Positions 1 through 6,270 of a stretch of DNA of 12,465 bases are shown one piece after another. The DNA comes from Desulfuromonadaceae bacterium (GTDB taxonomy: Bacteria; Desulfobacterota; Desulfuromonadia; Desulfuromonadales; Desulfuromonadaceae), in assembly GCA_027065245.1 (NCBI GenBank), contig JAMOOS010000133.1, positions 1 through 12,465 of the forward strand, read 5' to 3'. The position numbers were made by a program, and so were the translations under genes. The first letter of the stretch is position 1, and every line of letters begins with the position of its first letter. The notes beneath the pieces were generated by a model. That model saw only the letters and a list, made by a program, of their open reading frames with translations, was not told the DNA's origin and did not search any database.

Positions 1-1
1 A

Positions 2-1396
2 GCCAAGGAAGTTATGGCCATCATGGCGGCGCGGGTCAGTGCTGAAATCGAGCGTGAAGAGTCGCAGCAGCGCCTGGTGGAAAACGAAAACCATCTTAAA
101 TTTCTTGTCTATCACGATTCCCTCACCCAACTGCCCAACCGGCAGATGTTTCGTGATCGGTTGCAGCACGCCATCTCCATGGCGCAACTGGGCGGCTATC
201 AACTGGCGGTATTGTTCCTCAACCTTGATCGCTTTAAAAAGATCAACGATTCTCTCGGCCATGACCTAGGTGACCGCATGTTGTGCGAAGTTGCGCGCCG
301 TCTCAAGATGTGTGTACGCGAGATCGACACGGTATCCCGTTTCGGCGGCGATGAGTTTGCCATTATCATCGACCGGGTAACCAAGGTGGAAAACGTTATT
401 TTCATCGCTCAGCAGATCCGCAGTCAACTGGCCGAGGTGATGACTCTGGATGAGTACAAGTTGTTCATTACGGCCAGCATCGGTATCAGCCTGTATCCCC
501 ACAATGGCCAGGATGTTGCCGCCCTGCTCAAGAGTGCCGACGTGGCCATGGGGCAGGCCAAAAGTCATGGCCGCGATAATTATCGTTTTTATACCAGTGG
601 CATCAACGAGCGTGCCAGCGAGATGCTGCTACTGGAAAATGCCCTGCGCGAGGCTATTGAACGCGATGAACTGGAGGTGTATTACCAGCCGCAAATTGAC
701 ATGGACAGTGATACCATCGTCGGTGTAGAAGCACTGCTGCGCTGGCAGCATCCGGAAAAAGGGATGATCTCCCCCGGCGATTTTATCCCCATGGCGGAAG
801 AGACCGGGCTGATTGTTACCATCGGTGAATGGGTGTTGCGTCAGGCGTGTGCCCAGGCGGTGGCATGGCAGCAAGCCGGTTGCGCGCCGCTGCGGATGTC
901 GGTGAATATGTCGGCACGCCAGTTTGCCCAGAAAAATCTGGTTTACATGGTGGCGACGGTACTGCAGGAAACCGGCCTTGAACCATGCTGGCTCGACCTG
1001 GAAATTACCGAAAGTATCCTGATGAATGATGTCGATAGCGCCATTCTGGTGATGATGGAACTGCACCGCCTCGGTATTCAATTATCCATCGACGACTTTG
1101 GCACCGGTTATTCCTCGCTGGCTTATCTCAAGCGTTTTCCCATCGACACTCTTAAAATCGACCAGTCGTTTGTCCGCGATGTGGTTAGCGACAAAAATGA
1201 CGCCGCCATCGCCAGCAGTATTATCGGCCTGGCACAAAATATGAGTCTCAATGTTATAGCAGAAGGGATAGAAGACGAAGATCAGCGCCGGTTTCTGCGT
1301 GAACGCGGGTGCCGTTACGGCCAGGGCTATCTTTTCGGTCGCCCGCAGCCGCATTACAACATAGGGCGGCGGCTACTGCCGAGCGAAAAAGAGTAG
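2..1396 (+). CDS. GGDEF-EAL cyclic-di-GMP signalling protein, 5' partial
   Basis: C-terminal part of a c-di-GMP turnover protein. The frame is open to the left edge, so the first ATG (position 14) is probably internal. The first ~20 residues, before the helical linker, look like the end of a GAF-type sensor domain. Counting from that ATG: GGDEF domain ~30-195, with the signature at 111-115 and an intact inhibitory I-site RxxD (R102-D105) five residues upstream. The EAL domain is ~205-450, with EAL at 239-241, N298, E330, DDFGTG at 360-365, K381, E417 and Q437, that is, the full set of phosphodiesterase metal and catalytic residues I know for the family. Oddity: the cyclase metal-binding Asp (PleD D327, in the DxDxFK motif) is Asn70 here. 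I infer that phosphodiesterase is the main activity and that the GGDEF domain may act as a sensor. It converges on the cytochrome gene with a 39-bp gap; I see no clear terminator. Confidence 0.95.
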   Translation, partial: AKEVMAIMAARVSAEIEREESQQRLVENENHLKFLVYHDSLTQLPNRQMFRDRLQHAISMAQLGGYQLAVLFLNLDRFKKINDSLGHDLGDRMLCEVARRLKMCVREIDTVSRFGGDEFAIIIDRVTKVENVIFIAQQIRSQLAEVMTLDEYKLFITASIGISLYPHNGQDVAALLKSADVAMGQAKSHGRDNYRFYTSGINERASEMLLLENALREAIERDELEVYYQPQIDMDSDTIVGVEALLRWQHPEKGMISPGDFIPMAEETGLIVTIGEWVLRQACAQAVAWQQAGCAPLRMSVNMSARQFAQKNLVYMVATVLQETGLEPCWLDLEITESILMNDVDSAILVMMELHRLGIQLSIDDFGTGYSSLAYLKRFPIDTLKIDQSFVRDVVSDKNDAAIASSIIGLAQNMSLNVIAEGIEDEDQRRFLRERGCRYGQGYLFGRPQPHYNIGRRLLPSEKE

Positions 1397-1435
1397 TCTG
1401 CGTTTATTTCATCTTGTTATGCAACCGCGCCATTG

Positions 1436-2743
1436 TCAATGTATGCCGGTTTTGCTGCGATAGGCAAAATCAAAGACCGGGTCGCGTGCCGGGTTGTGGC
1501 AGCGTCGGCAGACTTGCTCGCCAGCCGGGCTCATTTTGTTTTTCGGGTTCTGCAGGTGCTTTTCTCCCGGGCCGTGACAAGCTTCGCACTGCACACCGGC
1601 TAGGTGCGGGGTCTGAGCCATGGAGATGAAACCGCCCTGATTCATGCCGGTGGTGTGACAGGGAAGGCAGGCGTTCTCATGTTCCTTTTTGCGCTGAATC
1701 AGGATGTTTATTGCCGAGGCGTGGGCTGTTTTTGCCCAGCCGTCAAATTGCTTTTGATGACAAGGCTGGCAGGCGCGATTGCCGACATACGGATGTTTAC
1801 GCCGTAGTTCCGCCGCTTTTCTGGCATCTTCTTCCTGTTTCTTTTTCTGATAACTGTGCAGCCAGGTGTTGTACTCTTCTACCATGGCTTTGACGGCCTG
1901 GTCATCCTTGAACAGTTCCACTCTGATGGTCTGGTTGTAGGGGGCGGCGAATTTTATCCCCTTGTCGTTGAATGTAACGTCCAGAGCGGAAATCATCTTT
2001 CCCTGAGTATTGTTGTACCATACCCTGGCGCCGTTCAATTCCTGCAGCCGGGACGATGCTCCTGACTGTTGCGCCGGGATGAGTACGTCTATGCCATCAA
2101 CCTGATTGATCCATTGTATAACTTTTGAGCGGTGGCCCCTGGCAGCCACTATGAGCATATCGTGAGGTATGTCAGCAGTGTACTTTTTCAACGCTGCCAC
2201 CGGATCGGTAAAGGCGATCTTCTTGTCTTTGATGGCGATCATCTTGTCTTCGGGGTCGATGATGGCCAGTACGAGAATTTTTTTTCCGCCCCGTTCGATC
2301 AGAGCATAGGGACGGATTGCCTGCAGTGCCTGTGTGTCTTTAAGGTTGCTGCACACCAGTGGAAATTTGCTGCTTTGTGCCAACTTGTTTATTTCGTCGG
2401 CTCCCAGCGCAAATTCAACGCGTCCCGGCGTGAGTACCGCTGTGTCCATGGCGGCGAAGATGCGCATTTGCGCCTGTGCTTTATGCCGTTCCGCCAGGCT
2501 GGTGTTACTGATATTATCACCGCAGTTTATGAGCAGTACGTTGTCGGCGCTCATATCCTTGCGCCATTTTTTCAAAATGGTTTGTTGTCGGGCCAGACCG
2601 CCCGCCTGGTGGCTGTGTCAGCCACAGGGCTCTATCTTTCCGTGCAGGTTGCCGGTAAGAACAAGGCGCAACGGTTTAGCTATGGAAAAGGACGGCAAAA
2701 CAAAAAACATGACGATGGTTAAACCAGTTATAAATGCTTTCAC
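1436..2743 (-). CDS. Selenocysteine-containing tetrahaem cytochrome c with UshA-like N-terminal domain
   Basis: Predicted periplasmic redox protein of 435 residues, read through an in-frame TGA (2618-2620) as selenocysteine 42. The GTG start at 2743 has AGGAG six bases upstream and opens a clear signal peptide (K2, hydrophobic 4-19, cleavage near SIA-K at 22/23). A metallophosphoesterase-like domain follows (~25-285): TGNLHGKIEPCG-Sec (30-42), GGLAR (48-52), NCGDN, GRVEF and GIDVLI. Its usual metal ligands are mostly lost (NHE is RVE; the GGHxH position is PAQQ). After a charged helix (~286-315) come four haem sites: CQPCH 325-329, CLPCH 359-363, CEACH 386-390, CRRCH 412-416, as in cytochrome c554-type domains. 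The final stop is also TGA. Stopping at the first TGA leaves a 41-residue stub, and restarting at TTG 2575 gives a cytochrome with no export signal, although c-haem is attached in the periplasm. Sec fits the Cys of the EPCGC motif seen in relatives. The substrate is unknown. I recall database families of UshA-like and multihaem '(seleno)proteins', including one called ExtKL, but could not compare. A plain nonsense mutation is the alternative. Confidence 0.85.
2589..2620 (-). promoter_or_regulatory. Selenocysteine UGA codon and bacterial SECIS hairpin
   Basis: The UGA at 2620-2618 is followed, 13 nt later, by a perfect 5-bp stem CGGGC/GCCCG (2604-2600 with 2593-2589) closing the six-base loop GGUCUG (2599-2594). 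The loop begins 18 nt after the UGA. In E. coli fdhF the SelB-binding loop also reads GGUCU at nucleotides 19-23 after UGA, so sequence and spacing match. Bacterial SECIS elements are known to lie within the coding sequence just after the UGA, with a loop roughly 16-37 nt away and a G near the loop start. A bulged U as in the E. coli upper stem is not seen. Confidence 0.82.
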
Positions 2744-2749
2744 ACTTCT

Positions 2750-2754
2750 CTCCT
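2750..2754 (-). promoter_or_regulatory. Ribosome binding site deciding the cytochrome GTG start
   Basis: AGGAG on the - strand lies six bases before the GTG at 2743-2741. This fixes the start upstream of the in-frame TGA and directly in front of the signal peptide. No comparable site precedes the in-frame start candidates after the TGA: TTG 2575 has none, and the later ATG has an AAGGA-like sequence only about one base away. Confidence 0.8.
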
Positions 2755-2764
2755 GGTGGGTAAA

Positions 2765-2789
2765 CGGTAGACGATGCTTTCTGCTACCG
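2765..2789 (-). promoter_or_regulatory. Possible leader hairpin of the cytochrome gene
   Basis: CGGTAG (2765-2770) and CTACCG (2784-2789) form a perfect 6-bp inverted repeat with a 13-base loop, ending about ten bases from the Shine-Dalgarno sequence. It could fold in the cytochrome mRNA leader if transcription starts further upstream. The outer arm shares bases with the operator-like palindrome at 2787-2806. No known element was recognised. Confidence 0.3.
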
Positions 2790-2806
2790 GAACAGTATTG
2801 TTCTGG
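2787..2806. promoter_or_regulatory. Operator-like palindrome between divergent genes
   Basis: Two 8-bp arms, CCGGAACA and TGTTCTGG, are inverted repeats with seven of eight positions matching, around a 4-bp centre GTAT. The palindrome is just upstream of the TATACT box (2809-2814), about where the -35 region of the TPR gene would fall. This arrangement fits a dimeric regulator acting on one or both divergent genes. I do not recognise the regulator. Confidence 0.45.
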
Positions 2807-2808
2807 TG

Positions 2809-2814
2809 TATACT
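2809..2814 (+). promoter_or_regulatory. Candidate -10 box for the TPR gene
   Basis: TATACT matches five of six bases of the sigma-70 -10 consensus and lies 63 bp before the ATG at 2877. No convincing -35 box is present at 16-18 bp; that position is taken by the palindrome, which would suit an activator-dependent promoter. The overlapping TATACA on the opposite strand (2812-2807) could serve the cytochrome gene, again without a good -35. Confidence 0.4.
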
Positions 2815-2876
2815 CGCACGGTTGCTCAGGTGAGCTACAACCTCGGAATGATAACAAAAAAAGGAGTATGATTCAA

Positions 2877-3911
2877 ATGGGAACACAGGGAAAGACCAGA
2901 CTGAAAATTCGCGGATTGTTGATCGCTGGAGTGTTTGCTCTGATGGCGCTGTTTGGTGTTACGTCGGCTGTTGCGCAGCAGTCCAAAGGCGATAATGTTA
3001 CCGCCCAGAGTCTGATACAGCAGGGGCTTGACCTGTTACGCCAGGGCAAACTGGAGCAGGCGAAGGTGGAGTTTGACAAAGCGGTGGCGAAGGATGCCAA
3101 CGTAAAGGCACAGGTGCATTATCTGCTCGGCAACGGATATATTGCCAAACGAGATACTGCTAAAGCCGTGGCCGAGTTTGAAAAAGCGCTGAAACTGTCG
3201 CCGGACAAGCTGTTCATCTACATAAACTTGGCTCAGGCTTATCAGATGAACAATCAGCTGGACAAGGTGGTTGAAACCTATACCACACTGATGGATAAGG
3301 ATCCAAAATCGGCGCTGCCCCACTTTAATTTGGCAAATATTTTTATGCAGAAGGGCTGGTATGCCGAAGCGGTGCAGGAATACAACAAAGCGCTGGAGCT
3401 GGACGAATCTGGGCTGAGTAAAACTAACATTTACATGCAGTTGGGTTATGCCAACGAGCAACTCAAGCACTATGAGGATGCGCTGGATGCCTATGGCAAG
3501 AGTCTGAAGAAGAATCCGCGCAATGCCGCAGCATTATACGGGATGGGTAATATCTACTATTTATCGCATCAACTGGACAAAGCGCTGGAACAGTTTAACA
3601 AAGCGCTGGATATTGCCCCCAAAGACGCCAGGATATATGCCAATGCCGGTTTCTGTTACTACTACAAAAAGGATTTCTCCAGCGCACGCCAGGCGTTTGA
3701 GGTAGCATTGAATATTACACCTGACCTGCACGAGGCCATGTTCGGTATGTCCATGGTGTGCAAACAGGATGGAGATTACAAAAAGGCTCTTGATTATGCG
3801 CTGAAAGCACGCAGTTCCGGCTACAAGGTAAGTGACAAGTATATTGAGCGGCTGAAAGAACAGATCGGCAAAAAGAAAGACAAGAAGGAAAAAGCGCTAA
3901 AAAGTAAGTAG
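2877..3911 (+). CDS. Exported TPR-repeat protein
   Basis: A 344-residue protein made almost entirely of tetratricopeptide repeats, which usually form a superhelical scaffold for protein-protein contacts. Residues 8-33 are a signal peptide (basic start, hydrophobic core, cleavage after AVA-33 before QQ), so it should be periplasmic or membrane-tethered. About eight TPR units follow from ~44 to ~316, each with the G/A-Y, A and P positions of the TPR consensus. The tail (320-344) is lysine-rich. I chose ATG 2877 because AAGGAG (2861-2866) is ten bases upstream; the in-frame ATG at 2868 is only one base from it. The gene is divergent from the selenocytochrome, sharing a 133-bp regulatory spacer, so an assembly or docking role for that cytochrome is plausible but inferred only from position. 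No enzymatic motif is visible. Confidence 0.9.
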   Translation: MGTQGKTRLKIRGLLIAGVFALMALFGVTSAVAQQSKGDNVTAQSLIQQGLDLLRQGKLEQAKVEFDKAVAKDANVKAQVHYLLGNGYIAKRDTAKAVAEFEKALKLSPDKLFIYINLAQAYQMNNQLDKVVETYTTLMDKDPKSALPHFNLANIFMQKGWYAEAVQEYNKALELDESGLSKTNIYMQLGYANEQLKHYEDALDAYGKSLKKNPRNAAALYGMGNIYYLSHQLDKALEQFNKALDIAPKDARIYANAGFCYYYKKDFSSARQAFEVALNITPDLHEAMFGMSMVCKQDGDYKKALDYALKARSSGYKVSDKYIERLKEQIGKKKDKKEKALKSK

Positions 3912-3920
3912 TCATACCCC

Positions 3921-3944
3921 GTAGGAGCGACTTTCCTGTCGCGG
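3921..3944 (+). repeat. REP-type palindromic element, left copy
   Basis: Begins GTAGGAGCG and contains the hairpin GCGAC-TTTCCT-GTCGC (3927-3942). It lies ten bases after the stop codon of the TPR gene. It resembles the GTAGGAGCGGNNTNNNNCCGCG repetitive extragenic palindromes scattered through many Pseudomonas-like gammaproteobacterial genomes. It may protect or end the TPR transcript. Confidence 0.7.
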
Positions 3945-4010
3945 TTTGTGCCGCAGCGGTGCCTGTTTACTTGCGGCGGCGTAACCAACATGCGACGGCG
4001 CCAATTAATA
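3945..4010. other. Spacer between the inverted REP elements
   Basis: This GC-rich spacer contains one further possible stem, GCCGCA (3950-3955) with TGCGGC (3972-3977), 16-base loop. No coding signal is seen. Together with the flanking REP hairpins it forms a ~116-bp structured block between the convergent TPR and ligase genes. Confidence 0.4.
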
Positions 4011-4036
4011 TCGCGGTCTGGAGACCGCTCCTACAG
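4011..4036 (-). repeat. REP-type palindromic element, right copy
   Basis: On the - strand it reads GTAGGAGCG followed by a strong hairpin, GCGGTC-TCCA-GACCGC (4028-4013). It is inverted relative to the copy at 3921, forming a BIME-like pair with ~80 bp between the heads. The first bases overlap the TAG stop codon of the ligase gene (4031-4033). It probably acts as a transcript end for the ligase. Confidence 0.75.
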
Positions 4037-6013
4037 GGGGATGACCTGTTGTTGCGGCGACGCAGGGTGACCGGGCGCTGCGTTTACCATCAGCAAATAT
4101 TCCTCTTCACTCAACACTTGTACACCGTGTTTTTGCGCTGCCGCCAGTTTGCTGGCGCCGGTTTTTGCGCCGCACACCAGATAATCGCATTTGGAACTTA
4201 CGGCGCTGGTTACTTTGGCGCCCAGCTCTTTGGCTTGTTGTTCCAGTTGTTTGCGACTGCCGCTGGTCATGGTGCCGGTAAAGACGATGGTTTTACCGGC
4301 CAGGGGCATAGCGTCAGTGGCGCTGCGGCGAGTGGAGCGCAGGTTGAAACCGAGTTGGTACAGGCGTGTAAACAGGGGGTGTACCTGTTTCAGGCCGCTG
4401 ACAACGGCGGCGGCGGTTTTTTCGGCAAAACCGTCTATGGCGGCGATGGCGGTGGCGTCCAGCTCAAATAGTTCTAGCAGCGGATAGTGTTGCAGCAGTC
4501 GTTCGCAGTTGCCGGGACCAAGGCGGAAGATGCCGAAGGCGGCAAGAAAACGCCAGTCGTCGATTTGTTCACTGCGACTGCGTTTGAGTTGTTCCACCAG
4601 GTTTTGTGCCTGCTTGGGGCCGAAGCCGACGGCGCTGAAATCGGCGGCGCTCATGGCGTAGATGGCGGCGATGTCGCTGATGCCGTGGTGGTACAGACGG
4701 CTGACGGTGGCGCTGCCGAAACCATCGATATTGCCGAGGGTGCGGAAGAAATGCTCGATACTGGTGGTGATCTGTGCCGGGCAGGCGGTGGGATTGATGC
4801 AGCGCAGGTAGTCGCTGTCCCACACCAGCTCGCCGGAGCAACTGGGACAGGTGGCGGGAATCTGCGCCGTGGCCGCTTTTATCACCCGCACGATTTTGGG
4901 AATAACTTCGCCGCTGCGGGTCAGTTCGATGATGGCGCCGGGACCGATGTTATGTTCGCGTACCATGGCGTAGTGATGGGCGGTGGCGCGTTGAATCAGG
5001 GCGCCGCTCAAGCGCACCGGTTCCACCTCTACCACCGGATTGACACGACCGGAGCGGGACGTTTGCGGATGGACAGCCACTACTGTTACTGCGGCGCTGT
5101 GGGCGTTGCTTTTTAGTGCTATCTGCCAGCGATGATGATGGCGGGTGGCGCCTAAGTGTTGCTTGAGAGCGCTATGTTCCACTTCGATAACTATGCCGTC
5201 GGTGGGGTAGTCCACCCGGGCGGGCAGTTCGGCACTCAACGTGTCCAGCTCGGCCAGTAATTGCTGAGGCGTACCGCTGAAGTGAGGCAGCAGGACAAAG
5301 GGGTAGAATACCGCTGCGCCCTGTTCGATGGCGCGTCGCGCCGGTTCATCCAGCTCTTTTTCGCGCACGATGCTGGCTTGAAAGTTGCGGCTGTTTTCGT
5401 ATTTATCGGCCAGGTGGGCGGCAAAGTAGCTTTTGCTCACCACAATTTCCCCGGCACCCAGTCCGCGCGCACCGCCGTTGGCCACCTGTAGGCCGCGCTC
5501 CATAACACGACTGATATCGCTGCCGCGGCGGCCATCGCCCCGGGTATAAAGTCGCCGACCGTCGTCGTAGGCGGCAAAACCGTCCAGTTTGGGGGTGGCG
5601 CGCAGGGTAAGGGTGGCGAAATCCAGATTCAGTTGCTGTGCCCCTTTGGCCAGCCGTTGCAGCCATTGCTGGACTTCGCCCGTGGTGTAGGCCTTTTGGG
5701 TCGACAGCATGCGCACTGGCAGCGCCACCGTTTTGCTGGCCGGTTCCTCTTCTACCTGATGGAGAAACGGGTGGTCGGGTAGGCGCTGGCGCAGCTCGGC
5801 CAGGACGATAAAATCGTAATCGGCGTCGCTAATAAGTGGCTGGCCGCCGCGATAAAGAGCGTTGGCGACGCGGGCGAATTCCACCAGTTGGCTGTCGCTT
5901 AACCGGGTCGTAAGTTGTGGTTCCTGCGCCAGTTGTTGCAGCAGCGCTTCGTCGATGGTTTCCAGAGCGATACCGGCCTGATGCAGCAGTTGGCGCTGTT
6001 GATCTGTGAGCAT
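4031..6013 (-). CDS. Divergent NAD+-dependent DNA ligase with BRCT domain
   Basis: 660-residue member of the LigA family, which seals 3'-OH/5'-phosphate nicks using NAD+. Domain order: Ia (NMN binding, ~40-85, ISDADYD at 61-67), adenylation domain (~95-305) with the lysine nucleophile in PKLDG (K142), TRGDG (157-161), TDGIVIEV (271-278) and IALK (298-301), OB fold (~310-380), zinc finger with C389, C392, C405, C411, helix-hairpin-helix region (~425-545) and BRCT (~568-645). Length is near the usual ~670. Oddities: the near-invariant SLDNAF motif reads STQKAY (104-109), the His of the NMN-binding YH pair is Arg55 with a loop one residue shorter, and EPKIDG is TPKLDG. I infer a second, accessory ligase rather than the housekeeping LigA, but the genome is not visible. 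The ATG at 6013 follows GGGAG with five bases between. The stop codon lies inside a REP element. No neighbouring gene suggests a specific repair pathway. Confidence 0.9.
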   Translation of the reverse strand: MLTDQQRQLLHQAGIALETIDEALLQQLAQEPQLTTRLSDSQLVEFARVANALYRGGQPLISDADYDFIVLAELRQRLPDHPFLHQVEEEPASKTVALPVRMLSTQKAYTTGEVQQWLQRLAKGAQQLNLDFATLTLRATPKLDGFAAYDDGRRLYTRGDGRRGSDISRVMERGLQVANGGARGLGAGEIVVSKSYFAAHLADKYENSRNFQASIVREKELDEPARRAIEQGAAVFYPFVLLPHFSGTPQQLLAELDTLSAELPARVDYPTDGIVIEVEHSALKQHLGATRHHHRWQIALKSNAHSAAVTVVAVHPQTSRSGRVNPVVEVEPVRLSGALIQRATAHHYAMVREHNIGPGAIIELTRSGEVIPKIVRVIKAATAQIPATCPSCSGELVWDSDYLRCINPTACPAQITTSIEHFFRTLGNIDGFGSATVSRLYHHGISDIAAIYAMSAADFSAVGFGPKQAQNLVEQLKRSRSEQIDDWRFLAAFGIFRLGPGNCERLLQHYPLLELFELDATAIAAIDGFAEKTAAAVVSGLKQVHPLFTRLYQLGFNLRSTRRSATDAMPLAGKTIVFTGTMTSGSRKQLEQQAKELGAKVTSAVSSKCDYLVCGAKTGASKLAAAQKHGVQVLSEEEYLLMVNAAPGHPASPQQQVIPL

Positions 6014-6043
6014 TGATACTCCCTACCTTTCGTGATTGGTCGG

Positions 6044-6072
6044 ATAGTACACCAAATGCGCCCGTTTACCAA
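6044..6072 (-). promoter_or_regulatory. Candidate sigma-70 promoter of the ligase gene
   Basis: On the - strand, TTGGTA (6072-6067) and TACTAT (6049-6044) are separated by 17 bp; each matches four of six consensus bases. Transcription would begin about 25 bases before the ATG at 6013. Confidence 0.4.
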
Positions 6073-6160
6073 TAATGATGGCGGCGCAAAATTCCGCCCA
6101 CCTGCGTTGCAGGTGCTTGTTCAAGCCTTTGACACACACCATGTATGCCTGCACCCTCTT

Positions 6161-6189
6161 TTGACAATCACCTGTTACTGTGCCAGAAT
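6161..6189 (+). promoter_or_regulatory. Sigma-70 promoter of the CBS/CorC-type gene
   Basis: A perfect TTGACA -35 box (6161-6166), a 17-bp spacer and CAGAAT (6184-6189, four of six matches to TATAAT). The start of transcription would fall near 6196, giving a leader of about 75 bases before the ATG at 6271. Confidence 0.6.
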
Positions 6190-6270
6190 CATCTGCCCTT
6201 GGGTGTCTTGTTTTATTCTTAACCAGTGTCGCCTTGCTTGGTGGCGGCGCAGCGGCGGACATCAGTGCCT

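Noticed and set aside
1436..1438. The terminal TGA of the cytochrome gene as a second selenocysteine codon
   Set aside because: Readthrough would add only about nine residues with no motif before the next stop, and I see no clear hairpin at the right distance.
1436..2575. Cytochrome gene starting at TTG 2575, after the TGA
   Set aside because: This version has no ribosome site, lacks a signal peptide although c-type haem is attached in the periplasm, and cuts the UshA-like domain after its first motif. The frame continues unbroken upstream.
2618..2743. Pseudogene caused by a nonsense mutation
   Set aside because: Downstream coding shows no decay (all four haem sites intact, one continuous frame). 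The TGA is at a cysteine position and a SECIS-like hairpin follows. It cannot be fully excluded without the genome's sel genes.
2790..2803. LexA box reading of the GAACA-GTAT-TGTTC palindrome
   Set aside because: The half-sites resemble the Gram-positive GAAC/GTTC box, but the spacing is wrong (six bases between GAAC and GTTC). The neighbours are not SOS genes.
2334..2876. Upstream extension of the TPR frame
   Set aside because: It is antisense to the cytochrome gene and crosses the regulatory spacer. The signal peptide and ribosome site at 2877 define the true start.
4487..5116. Open frames antisense to the DNA ligase (also 3959-4471)
   Set aside because: Low-complexity shadow frames. All ligase domains are on the other strand.
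6129..6134. Second TTGACA upstream of the CBS/CorC gene
   Set aside because: No acceptable -10 box lies 16-18 bp downstream; the TTGACA at 6161 has one.
6023..6262. Possible 79-residue gene upstream of the ligase
   Set aside because: No recognisable domain, and it overlaps the promoter regions of both divergent genes. Amino-acid composition is not convincing.
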